In this document: piece after piece, positions 35,824-45,751 of the stretch
How the letters are laid out: the number at the start of each line of letters is the position of its first letter
Position numbering within the stretch: position 1 is the stretch's first letter
Assembly: GCA_024220505.1 (NCBI GenBank)
Contig: JAKZZE010000023.1
Location: forward strand, 310,001-374,000
Direction of reading: 5' to 3'
Origin: Rhizopus arrhizus
Taxonomy: Eukaryota > Mucoromycota > Mucoromycetes > Mucorales > Rhizopodaceae
Length of the DNA stretch: 64,000 bases
The notes under the pieces: generated by a model
Told to the model about the DNA's origin: nothing
What the model saw: only the letters and a program-made list of their open reading frames with translations
Databases searched by the model: none
Position numbers and translations under genes: made by a program

Positions 35824-37460
35824 CAGTAGGTGAAAAAATACGAGCAACCTTTTGGCAAAATCGACTTTTTTCGCTATATCAAAAGGTGCATGCCAACTAC
35901 CGGCTTGAGACTCCTATGGTATATTTTCGGGGTCATGTGTCTTGAAACAGTAAATGTCTCATGTAGTAATACTGGAAATTGAGAGAGAGATAAGAATGCG
36001 AATTTAAAAATTTGACTTCCGACCAGCTTAAATTATGTACGGTAATCATACGTTTACATTTAAGTCAACAAAGAACATATCGGAAGACTATATAGCGTAC
36101 TTGTATGGAACTGTGAGCGTTCCTCATTGTATCCATATAAAAGCAAGTGCGACTTCAAGAGCCCTTGGTTTCTTTTTTTTTACTCAACTTCTTTCACTAC
36201 TTCTCATCATCATGCCTAAATCTATACCAATGGAAAAGCAATCCAGAAATAAGAAATATATCACCAAATAGCATGAAGCCAGAGGATATCACAGATAAGT
36301 ATTACGTTCATTCTCGCACAGTTAAAAGGTATACTAGGAAGCTTTTTCCATGAAATTCACACCTGTCGGCTGGAAGACATACTATTGTCTCTTATGCCAT
36401 GAAGCACTATATCAAGCTGTGTATTATTACTGGTCATCGAACAGTAGCGAAAGAGCTATTCAGGGAGTTAGGTAAGTTTGGTTACTTGTTCATGTACCGT
36501 TCAGGAGTAAATGCGCTGAGATCCATAAAGTGCCGCCGAGAGCTAAAAAAAAGAAGGCATTTTTGAAAAAGGATCGTTGAAAAAAGCAGATGACCTGAGC
36601 AAAAAGGCATGGCAACTGGTCAAGTCAAGAGTGACGAACAGTAGCGTTCTCAGCTGAAGCAAAGACTAGCATCTAGTGATCAGATGGTGTAAAGTAGTGT
36701 AGAGTAGTATAAAATGACATTCTGCTCCCTCATCACATCGACATTACAGTAAAGCACAGCAGCCTTAGGATGAACATGTGCTGTCACATAGCTACTCAGG
36801 GACCAGTTTAGACATATCAGCTTTATGACCATAACATAAACTCAACGGCTTGTCTGCATATACTTAGCATTATTTACATGAATACGTTAGAGTATCATCA
36901 TTTGAAGACGTCCGATGTATACCTTCAGAGTGATAGCGGCCTAATGTATAAATTAAAAATCATAACTGTATAGGTACGCGGTATCAGTGTAAGGTATATA
37001 AATTATTGGTATGCTCAAAGTCTGGATTTAAGTCATATAAAGCATGTTTGGCATCAGCTCAAACTTAATCTGACATTACATGGAGTCGGAGAAAGAGGTA
37101 TCAGAAAGCTTTAGCAATTTGTGGATGTAGAGCGAAATAAACACAATACAAATGCTTGCAAGGGGCACATCAATAGTATGCCAGCCAAAGTAGAAGCACT
37201 TATTAAAGCAAAGGGAAGATATAGAAAATATTAAATAAACATAGCGAATTTTGAAAAATCATCATTAGCTTTTTTATGACTGTCTTTCCCTTTTTAAAAA
37301 GCTTGTACTTCAAGTACAGTCAATCTCTTTAGTGTATTATATGCATCTTTGTTGCCCTAATTAGTTTGTGTGATATCAAAGCTCTGGCGAATATACACAC
37401 AAAAATAAAAAGATATGAAGACAAATCGAACAGAGGTTGCTCGTATTTTTTCACCTACTG
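35824..37460 (+). mobile_element. Tc1-like transposon X nested in Y
   Basis: The ends are CAGTAGGTGAAAAAATACGA at 35824 and its inverse ending CACCTACTG at 37460, flanked by TA. The left end is like that of its host Y (GGTGAAAAAATA is shared), so the two families are related. A second copy lies at 28951-29972. Confidence 0.9.
36212..37234 (+). pseudogene. Decayed Tc1-like transposase X
   Basis: It starts MPKSIPMEKQSRNKKY; after a frameshift the helix-turn-helix continues (PEDITDKYYVHSRTVKRYTR), then GHRTVAKELFRELGKFGYLF. The catalytic middle is largely lost. The C-terminal motif (MPAKVEALIKAKGRYRKY) survives at 37174-37234. Many stops and deletions make it dead. Confidence 0.8.
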
Positions 37461-37486
37461 TATATTATGAAATGTGTAGTATTTAT

Positions 37487-38509
37487 TTAATAACGAGTAA
37501 ATCTCCCTTTTAATTTGATTACCGCTGCTATGCGATCAGACATGCTGTCAATGTAACTTCTACAAACATCTTTATCTAGCTTGTTCCATTCAAAGTCCAC
37601 TCGTTCCCATAGCTCGTCGATGTTTCTGGCCTTTCGTTCATAAAGGCTTAACCTAAGTTTCAGCAAATGCCACATATGCTCTATAGGATTCAGATCCGGA
37701 CTATTAGGTGGCCAATCGTTAATGTACTGGACCTTGTTTTGTTGGAGCCATGACATTGTTGATTTCGACTTGTGCTTTGGGTCGTTATCTTGTTAAAAGT
37801 AAATAGTGCGCTTGTTCATACCATAGTACTTTAGCGTTTCCATGTAAGTTGTTCCAAGAATATGCTGGTACACCGAGGAGTCCATAGTACCATCGTATAC
37901 CTGGCACGCATATCCTGATCACTCACTGGTTATACATCCCCACATTATCAATTTGCCGCCACCATGCTTCACTGAAAGATCTATGTGGTGTGGACGAAGG
38001 ACATCACCAGGCTGGGTCCAATAGTATCTGCAGCCATCAGATCCCCAAATGTTGATCTTCGTTTCATCGGAGAGCACTACTTGATGCCACTATTGCATAC
38101 ACCAACTTTGATACTTTTTTGCCCATCCTAACCTCTGCTTGCGGTGGTTATTAGTTAAAAGAGGCTGCTTCTTTTTACGCCTAGCATAAAAATCCATTGA
38201 TACAAGGACGTTTATTGCTGAACGGTAAGACATAGAATACCCAAGTTGTATGAGCATCCGATGTACATCCTTGGCTGTCTTTGGGGCTCCTTTAATCAGT
38301 AATACCTTGATATATTCCTTCGTAGCAGATGACACAAGTGTATGCCTACCACGTGTTGCGGGTACCATTGGCCCAAATAGCTTGTTTCTATATCTCCTAA
38401 CTGTCTTGGGATGGACACCAAGCTCACCAGCAATATCCTTTGGGCTTCTATTGCTCATCAGTGCAGACTTGATGCTGTCTTGCGTGTCTTGAGGTAAAGC
38501 GCGAGGCAT
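37487..38509 (-). pseudogene. Tc1-like transposase Y with three stops
   Basis: A single minus-strand frame runs from the ATG at 38509 to 37487, about 340 codons. Stops lie after QSWCMQ (TAG, near 38091), inside ITSE*SGY (TGA, near 37920) and in YF*QDND (TAA, near 37794). The helix-turn-helix (SPKDIAGELGVHPKTVRRYR), LSDETKINIWGSDG, QDNDPKHKSK and SPDLNPIEHMWHLLKLRL are well conserved. The TAA is best explained as CAA to TAA in the YFQQDND motif. Confidence 0.9.
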
Positions 38510-39516
38510 CAGTAAGAGAAATTTCGCAGGAAGTAAGATGAATATAATGAAAAAAAAGAACGTATGAATGAAGGAAAGCAGCACCCATTTTATATTATTA
38601 ATTATAGGAATGTGCATAGCTAAAATTAGAATTGGTTTGCATTTTAATTGTAGCTGATATTCCAGGTCAAATTAGAAGAGTACGAAATATGGTCTAAAAC
38701 TGAGCTGTGGAGTATCTAAAATTCGACCAATTATACATGCATTACTCCCTCATTTTCCATAATTGGCTCATCATATTTTGATGAAATACTTTATACATTA
38801 ACCTCGCTTTAACATATTGCTAGCGTCATGAGGCGACCTTCTCTTAATGCTATATGCTGCATGAAATGAAATTTTCGAAAAGGTTGTCCCTATTTTTTCA
38901 CCTAGTGTAGATCAATAAGGTTAAGTGTGAGATTGTTTTATAAAAGATAAAAATAAAAGGGATCTTTCTTGATTCGTGATAATTCAGGTATCAGATCAGA
39001 AAGAATAGGAAAAAAATAAAAAGAAAAGAAAAGGTATTTGTGACCCAATAAGAAAAGATTGCTTTTTAAGAGCAAGAAGATTTTGTTTATTGAATGTCTG
39101 TTATTTTGGTTAAAAATATTCATCTTATTTACAGTGGCTCACAAAATTGTACAAGTGTTTTGCATTTTTGGCTTCAGTAGGATTTATCGACACTAAAACG
39201 ATAAATAAGCTACAGCATGTTATACATCATTCGAAAGTATAACTTCTTGGCGTTTTGCTAATATTATTTAGTTGGCGATAAAATCAGTTTTGATGGAGTT
39301 ATGACCGTTTACAAATGCCGATTACACTTGTACAATTTTGGGACCGTTTCAAATATTTCAATATCAGCTTATAATCTTGCTCGTCACAGCGCGTAAGCCA
39401 CCAGAAAAGATTTTTTTTATTCTTCAATGCTCAAAGTATGTTTTTCTTTCCTTTTTTGCCATTTTACTTACATCTACAGGAGCTAACTGCTATATAAAAG
39501 TGTACCAACGTCCAAT

Positions 39517-41204
39517 ATGCAACCTATCAGTGAAGATCTCCGTAATCGTATCATCAGCTGCTTAAAAAGCGGATACTCTATATCAAAAACAGTAAAAATA
39601 ACTGGAGCAAGCCGTGGAACTGTTCAGAATGTTCGAAAAACAATAAAAAATGAAGTAAAGAGCATTAAAGCAGGTCGCCCCAAGTTACTCAGCAGCAGGG
39701 ATGATCAGTATTTAGTCCGATTGGTAACTGTTAAAGGTCAAGAGAATGCAGTAGAAGCCAGAAACACACTTGAGAATGACTTGCAAAAGATTGTATCAGC
39801 TGAAACAGTTCGAAGATCGTTGCGTAGGTCTGGTTTAACCTCTTTTGTGAAGCCTCAAAAACCATTGCTCAGTGAAGTAAACAGACGAAAGCGATTGGAC
39901 TGGGCTCTTAATCACGTTGACTGGACCATAGAAGACTGGAAACGCGTGATTTGGTCTGATGAGACTAAAGTTAATCGTTTTGGATCGGATGGTAAGCTTT
40001 ATGCTTGGAAACAACCAAATGAGAAGCTTAAAAGAAGGCATATAAAGCATACCGTAAAACATGGTGGAGGCTCACTTATGGTTTGGAGCTGTATTAGCTG
40101 GTACGGGGTTGGATATATTGTCGACGTAGGCAAGAATATGGACAAGAGTGTCTATTTATCTGTATTGCAAGATGATTTGGTGAAGTCTATGACCGACTAT
40201 TGTAAAGAAAATGGCCTGAGAATGACTGGTTTTGAATTTATGCAAGATAACGATCCGAAGCATAAGTCCAAAATCGTATCTGAATGGCTGTCTAAACAGG
40301 ATTTTACAACAATGGAGTGGCCTCCACAGTCTCCAGACTTAAATCCAATTGAAAATATGTGGAATACCTTAAAAAACGCTTGTTTAAGCAGTACGATTTT
40401 CCTCCTATCTCTATGGATGAACTATGGACTCGTGTTTAGAATAGGGGAGTTTTAGGTAAATATAATATAGCAATCAAAGATAAAGAAATACTGTTAGAAC
40501 TTGGTATCTCTTTATTTAGTTAAGATAACTATGATTAGATTCAAAAAATAAATTCTACATGTAAAAAGTGAGAGTATTTATAGACATGATACGGATGAAG
40601 AATTAGGACAGATTTATAATCAATTTGACAGAATAGATGATTACTATTTCTAATTATTAGTTTAGCCTGTTCCTAGCTTGTATTGTCAATTATGCTATTG
40701 GGATGGTTTCAGATATAACTATTTAAGGAGACGGTACGGATGAATATAAAGACTTTTAGTTCCGTGATTGGATATCATTGTTAACAATAATATCTCAGTC
40801 AGGATAAATGTTTTCATGACTAATGATGATCCGGTAAGTAATCGTCATTCCTTATTCAACATGCTCATACTATCACTAAACTATATTACAACCATGTCAT
40901 CTTATTTGACTATGTGAAGTTAATATGAATAAAGCTTAATATAAAAATCTAATCAAAGTATTTTATTGATCTGTGTTGGGAATAATGTTATAAATGATTC
41001 CAAGTTATGTCAACATATTATTCAGGATCATATCTGATTCCTTTTACTAAAATAAAGTGACTATAATCTTATGTATCCTTAACAACTCGTACGTTCGAGA
41101 CTTGATACGAAATTACCGAAAAAGAATGTCAAATTTATATTGAAACTATGCCTCAACGATGTATTGACATTATAGAAAATAAGGGTCTTTGGATCAACTA
41201 TTAG
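39517..41204 (+). pseudogene. Tc1-like transposase D, recently broken
   Basis: The open frame is nearly complete: helix-turn-helix (SISKTVKITGASRGTVQNVR), GRPKLL, WTIEDWKRVIWSDETKVNRF, VKHGGGSLMVWSCISWYGVG, FMQDNDPKHKSK and SPDLNPIENMW. All DD34E residues are present. A missing A in the A6 run at 40371-40376 shifts the frame in LKKRL. The gene is then split at 40433 by a 652-bp solo LTR with duplicated ACTCG. The end resumes after 41089 (EITEKECQIYIETMPQRC ... WINY) to the TAG at 41202-41204. Of the Tc1 transposases here this is the best reference for the others. Confidence 0.93.
40433..41084 (-). repeat. Solo LTR (652 bp) inside transposase D
   Basis: It begins TGTTTAGAATAGG and ends CCTTAACA, with the 5-bp target duplication ACTCG at 40428-40432 and 41085-41089. 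The inverse of its last 145 nt matches the LTR at 21171-21320, and its left 300 nt match 19100-19380, so the family is present at least three times. Confidence 0.92.
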
Positions 41205-41457
41205 CGCACACTTTTAAATAAAAACCTTATTGTAAAACATCGGTCCCAAAATTGTACAAGTGTAGTCGGCATTTGTAAACGGTCATAACTCCATCAAAAC
41301 TGATTTTATCGCCAACTAAATAATATTAGCAAAACGCCAAGAAGTTATACTTTCGAATGATGTATAACATGCTGTAGCTTATTTATCGTTTTAGTGTCAA
41401 TAAATCCTACTGAAGCCAAAAATGCAAAACACTTGTACAATTTTGTGAGCCACTGTA

Positions 41458-41791
41458 TATAAAATATGGCGTGGCTTATTGTTTATGTTGTTTACTATCT
41501 ATGTCGAACGACATCAATGTTGCTGGACATCAAAATTTGTTCTTGTTGTGAGATTGGAGTTTGTAAGGTTTTCGTAGTATAAAATAGGTTTGATTTAAGA
41601 GAGTCTTAATGTAAGATCAAAGGTTTAGGATAGGATTTGATTCCAAAAAGAGTAATGATTTGAATATGAGTTGCTTGGGTTAAGTAACCACCAGATCTTA
41701 TAAGTAGATCAGACTGTTTTAAGTAAAGTAAAAATAAAAAGGTAAATAAAGATAAAATATAATAAAAAGGATTTACAATGAAGTGTATATA
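41458..41791 (+). repeat. LTR repeat, left part of a copy split by element Z1
   Basis: From about 41546 this matches 47567-47808 closely (GAGTTGCTTGGGTTAAGT, ACCACCAGATCTTATAAGTA). The copy continues at 45072 after the Z1 insertion; the junction AAGTGTATATACTTCAAGG is seen intact near 47809. Confidence 0.8.
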
Positions 41792-42149
41792 CAGTAGCGG
41801 ACAAAACTGGTGCACAAAACTTTTTTTCAGCTTTTAACTACCATTACCTGCTCATGGTAATTGCAATAGTCATGAAACTGTACTAGAAGGAGGATATACT
41901 AGTCATTGTAATTTATGTATGTTCTAAGCATGACATTGTTAAAACTGAGCGATAAGCGTGCTTTGAATTTATAAAATCTTATATTTTCTAAAAACCGCAA
42001 AAGTGGCTAAAATCTTAGACTTTATATAATCATCTCATCTCTTGATATCATCGGATGTTCTTCTTTGCATATGCTAATAATATGCGTGTATATCATTTTC
42101 AATAAAAGAACCCGGGCTCTTTAACTACTCTTTTCCAAAGATCATCGAC

Positions 42150-43060
42150 CCTTTTTGGTCTAGTGTCGCATCATCATACCTTTGCCATCAATTGCCACCT
42201 GGCATGCTTAAGCGGACTTAGGCTGGGATTAGTGGCGGCTAAACTTGTAGCACAGAAGCGCTGTTATCAAATATTGAGTTTGTGACATGCGTCGACTTGT
42301 GCCTTGTGTCATTGTCATACTGAAACGAGAGATTACGACGTTTTAGACCACTATACGCTAGGCTTTTGTGGTATGAAGTAAGCGAAATATAAGTGTATAT
42401 TTCTGAGTTCATTATACCATCATATACTTGACACACATATTCCGGTCCTCAATATCTAATACAGCCTTAAAACATAACAGAGCAGCCAGCATGCTTCATT
42501 GTTTGATCACCGTGAAAAAATCGGTCAGGTTGCTCGACTTGCTTTCAATATTAGTGTATACTATCTGCATCCATAATGTTCATATTTGTTTCATTGCTAA
42601 AGATAGCAGACTTCCAGCCCTCTATTGTATACAATGGCTTGTCGTGATACCACATTCATCGCTTTTTCCGGCTAATACAGCTGATGAAATTCTTCGATTC
42701 CTTACTTCCAGACTCAAAATCTAGCTTCCTACAGTGCCTTCAGACTGACAATTTGCTAATACTGCATCTTAAGGTCCTCAAAATGTGCTGAGCATCGGAA
42801 ACTGTGTGTAACGGACCTTGTCCAAGCTTTAGGTTGGTGATTGAGCTAGTAACTTTTCAGACTAAAAGCGGGAGACCTTCATGATCACAAGACATTAAGT
42901 TTCTTTCTTCCCTCTTTCTCCTGTTGATTGTCCATTTAGAGATTCTTGTTATTCTAGAAATATCTGTTGTCGTACGAACTAAGTGTATTCGAGATCTCAG
43001 AGTTTCGTTTTTACAGTTGCTTATTTTCTTAAACATATAAGGCTAGTACTTTGTTATAGT
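42150..43060 (-). pseudogene. Decayed Tc1-like transposase of element Z copy 1
   Basis: On the minus strand, pieces such as NETLRSRIHLVRTT with a helix-turn-helix-like ITRISKWTINRR, then CQVYDGIMNSEIYTYISL, SLAYSGLKRRNLSFQYDND and a degenerate C-terminus are in the expected order. Only the second Asp region is recognisable; the rest is broken by stops and shifts. The plus-strand open frame 42428-42724 is only its shadow. Confidence 0.7.
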
Positions 43061-43243
43061 GAATAGGGTAAAAACAAAAGGGGGGATTCAATGGGAAATA
43101 CAAAATAACTACGGTTTTATATATTTTTTAAGAGCTACTAAAATTCACTAGTATGCTGTGAAATCTGAAAGCAAACGGGAGAGATATGGGGAAAATTGAA
43201 AGAAGGCTAGACAAGCATCACATTTTTGGCGAAAATTGAAATA

Positions 43244-44890
43244 CAGTTGTTGGAATAATTGTTCGGATGTTTTGCAATTTTATACTTTTCGCCTTGTATC
43301 TCTGCAGTCAGATAAGATACAGCTGCTTACAATACCTCATTAGAAAGCGACAGTTGTCATGTATAACATATAAAAATTTAAGGTTATGGGATTACTTCCA
43401 TATATAGTAAGGTCAATTTGCGTCAAGCATATGCATTCGAACAATTTTTCCAACTCAATGCATTCTATAATGATGATATCATTGACGTTTCTGACGTCAC
43501 AAATACAGCATTACAAAATGACGTAATAATGAAATAGCGCTTTTGCTTTTAGTCAGAGCTTAAAATATAGAAATAAGGCTGGATTTTGCAGTGTTTCCCT
43601 TCTATCTCGTACAGCCTATACTTTTTTATATCATGGTACACCCTTTATCTCGTAGCAAGCAAGAAAGAATCCGGTCGTTGTTAAAAAAGGGTTTATCATA
43701 CTCAGAAATTATGAAACGTGTTCCAGGAGTATCAAGGTCCACTTTGAGCAAGTACAAGAACTTGTATGCACCTAAACGTACTCGAGGTCATGCTGGTAGA
43801 AAGATTACTATAAGCTCAATAACAAAGAATTACCTGAAGAGAGAGCTTATAAATGGTTCACTTCAGACAGCAAAGAGCATATGGTCATAATTAAGCAGCA
43901 TTGGTTATAATGTTGGCTATTTTGATACAGTAAAAATGCTTCACAGCATGGGTTTCAGTACCCAAATTAAGAAGAAAAAGCCTCTCCTCAAAAAATCACA
44001 CATGGAAGCTAGACTAAAATAGGCTAAAGCTTACAAAGATTGGACAGAAGATGACTGGAGACGTATGGTGTTTTCTGATGAGACCAAGATTAATGTTTGG
44101 GGCTCAGATGGTTGTAAATACTTTTGGAGAAGACCTGGTGATAAATTGCAACCTCATCATCTTGACCTTACAGTCAAAGGAGGAGCTGGCAGTGTAATGC
44201 TTTGGGGTTGTATGACGTGGGATGGTCCTGGATATGCCTGCACGATTGAGGACGGTACTATGAAAGCATCAGATTATGTTCATATCCTGTCAACTACACT
44301 GATGGACAGCCTGAACTACTGTGGCTACAAGCAGGAGGCTATCTATTTTCAACAAGATAACGATCCTAAACACATATCGAAGCTTGCTCGTGCTTGGTTT
44401 AAAGAAAATGGGTTTAAAGAAGAGCACACCTTCAATTGGCCAGCTCAAAGTCCTGATTTGAGTTCTATAGAGCATCTCTGGCACCATTTGAAGTTGAGGC
44501 TGAGTTTATATGAAGGTAGGGCTAAAGGAGTGCATGATCTCTGGTCTAGAATCGAGAAAGAATGGAACTTTTTTACTAAAGAGTAGTGCCAAGCATATAT
44601 CAAGAGTATGCCAGCTCGTTGTAGAGCAGTCATTAAAGCTAAAGGCGGTTATACACGATATTAAATAAAAGATGATTCAGTTGGAAAAATTGTTCGAATG
44701 CATATGCTTGACGCAAATTGACCTTACTATATATGGAAGTAATCCCCTAACCTTAAATTTTTATATGTTATACATGACAACTGTCGCTTTCTAATGAGGT
44801 ATTGTCAGCAGCTCTATCTTATCTGACTGCAGAGATACAAGGCGAAAAGTATAAAATTGCAAAACATCCGAACAATTATTCCAACAACTG
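43244..44890 (+). mobile_element. Tc1-like transposon E nested in Z1
   Basis: It is 1647 bp with inverted repeats of about 210 bp starting CAGTTGTTGGAATAATTGTT and inner inverted motif TCGAACAATTTTTCCAAC. The TA target is duplicated; the empty site GAAATATGCAAAAAATC is present in Z copy 2 near 63694. Confidence 0.95.
43633..44664 (+). pseudogene. Tc1-like transposase E with three stops
   Basis: One frame runs from the ATG to TAA at 44662-44664, interrupted by TAA at 43888, TAG at 44020 and TAG at 44584. The helix-turn-helix (LSYSEIMKRVPGVSRSTLSK), FSDETKINVWGSDGCKYFW, YFQQDNDPKHISK and SPDLSSIEHLW are clear; the usual NPIE is SSIE but the Glu is kept. The TAG at 44020 replaces the Trp of the L-x-W-A motif seen in A and Y. 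No frameshift was seen. Confidence 0.9.
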
Positions 44891-45071
44891 TATGCAAAAA
44901 ATCATTAAAAATGACCTTATGCTTGGGGGATGTCCGGTACAGTTCCGGTTTACATAACATAATGTATATTTTGGACTGTCTTTCAGATGGTATATGCCAC
45001 AGAAGTCGCAGACATATGGCGGAGATACAATGTTGATTTTAATTTTTGTGCACCAGTTTTGTCCGCTACTG

Positions 45072-45751
45072 TACTTCAAGGGACTTCTTGTTCTTGATGT
45101 TATGTAAAATAAAAGAAAAACAAAAAAGATTTACTTTGTATGATATTTATTAAAATAATCAAAAAGTAAAGTAGTTAAGGTAAGTTAAAAGTAAGTAAGT
45201 CTTGATTGCTGTTAAAATGTCGAGGTATTTATATGTTTTTGAGTTCTCTGATTATCTGTTGTTTTTGGTTTTTAGTGTGGAAAATTTTTGTATGAATCTG
45301 TATAGCCATCTGAATTCAAACACTGTCTGTATTCATTCAATTCTTGTGGTACAATTTTTTAATGTTTTCCCATTGTGTGTGTTACACTACATTGTGATCA
45401 TCATTGTTCTCCGGATCCAAAATTTCATCATTTGTGCTACAGTATTGTTATTTTATATGTGGTTGGCTTGTAGTGAGTGAGTTAATTTGAGTTAAGTTTG
45501 CTGGTAAAGCTTGATCGTAAGGTTAAGATTGCCTTGTAAGTTGTTGTTTTATATAGAATTTAAGCAGATGCTTGTTAAGTAGTGACCACCAGATCTTATT
45601 TGTAAGATCAATACGATGTTTCTTGATAAAAGTTAAAATAGAGTAAAAAGTTTAAGTGAACAGGGACTTTCTTGTTAAAGTTTGTTAATTATTGAGTAAA
45701 AATATATGATTTATTTAAACTGACTGACAATTTGTTCACAAAGAGATGGTA
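45072..45751 (+). repeat. LTR repeat, right part of the copy split by Z1
   Basis: It matches 47815-48140 closely, then diverges. It carries another GTGACCACCAGATCTTAT word at about 45582. Short open frames here (45202-45480) are shared with 47948-48214 only because the repeat is shared; I do not call them genes. Confidence 0.7.

Larger units (their letters stand above)
35622..38907 (-). mobile_element. Tc1-like transposon Y, interrupted by element X
   Basis: The ends are CACTAGGTGAAAAAATAGGG at 35622 and its inverse ending at 38907, with TA on both sides. The empty site CCAGATCTTTATAGATCAA is visible inverted at about 48478. After removing X (35824-37460) it is about 1650 bp, the normal size for the group. 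Confidence 0.92.
39132..41455 (+). mobile_element. Tc1-like transposon D, interrupted by a solo LTR
   Basis: Terminal inverted repeats of about 210 bp start CAGTGGCTCACAAAATTGTA. Each is bounded inside by the inverted motif CACTTGTACAATTTTGGGAC. TA lies on both sides and the empty site CTTATTTATATAAAA is visible inverted near 48255. Without the LTR it would be about 1670 bp. Confidence 0.93.
33203..41480 (+). repeat. One LTR copy expanded by nested insertions
   Basis: Pieces 33203-33293, 35546-35621, 38908-39131 and 41456 to about 41475 line up in order with the inverse of the uninterrupted solo LTR at 48140-48647 (start TGTAACTT; internal CCAGATCTTTATAGATCAAT; CATCTTATTTATATAAAA). The gaps are exactly the Merlin element, element Y (with X inside) and element D (with a solo LTR inside). 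The right end of the LTR is too diverged to place. Confidence 0.8.
41792..45071 (-). mobile_element. Tc1-like transposon Z, copy 1, interrupted by element E
   Basis: The ends are CAGTAGCGGACAAAACTGGT at 41792 and its inverse ending at 45071, flanked by TA. Apart from element E (43244-44890) it is nearly identical to copy 2 at 62239-63875, including all the damage in its transposase. Confidence 0.93.

Noticed and set aside
42428..42724. Plus-strand open frame of 98 codons, repeated almost identically at 62881-63177
   Set aside because: It is the antisense shadow of the decayed transposase in both copies of element Z; its conservation reflects only the recent movement of Z.
41792..45071. Idea that the two direct LTR repeat copies at 41.5 kb and 47.6 kb are the two LTRs of one retrotransposon
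   Set aside because: Between them there are only DNA transposons and LTR pieces; no gag, pol or integrase remains, so pairing cannot be shown.
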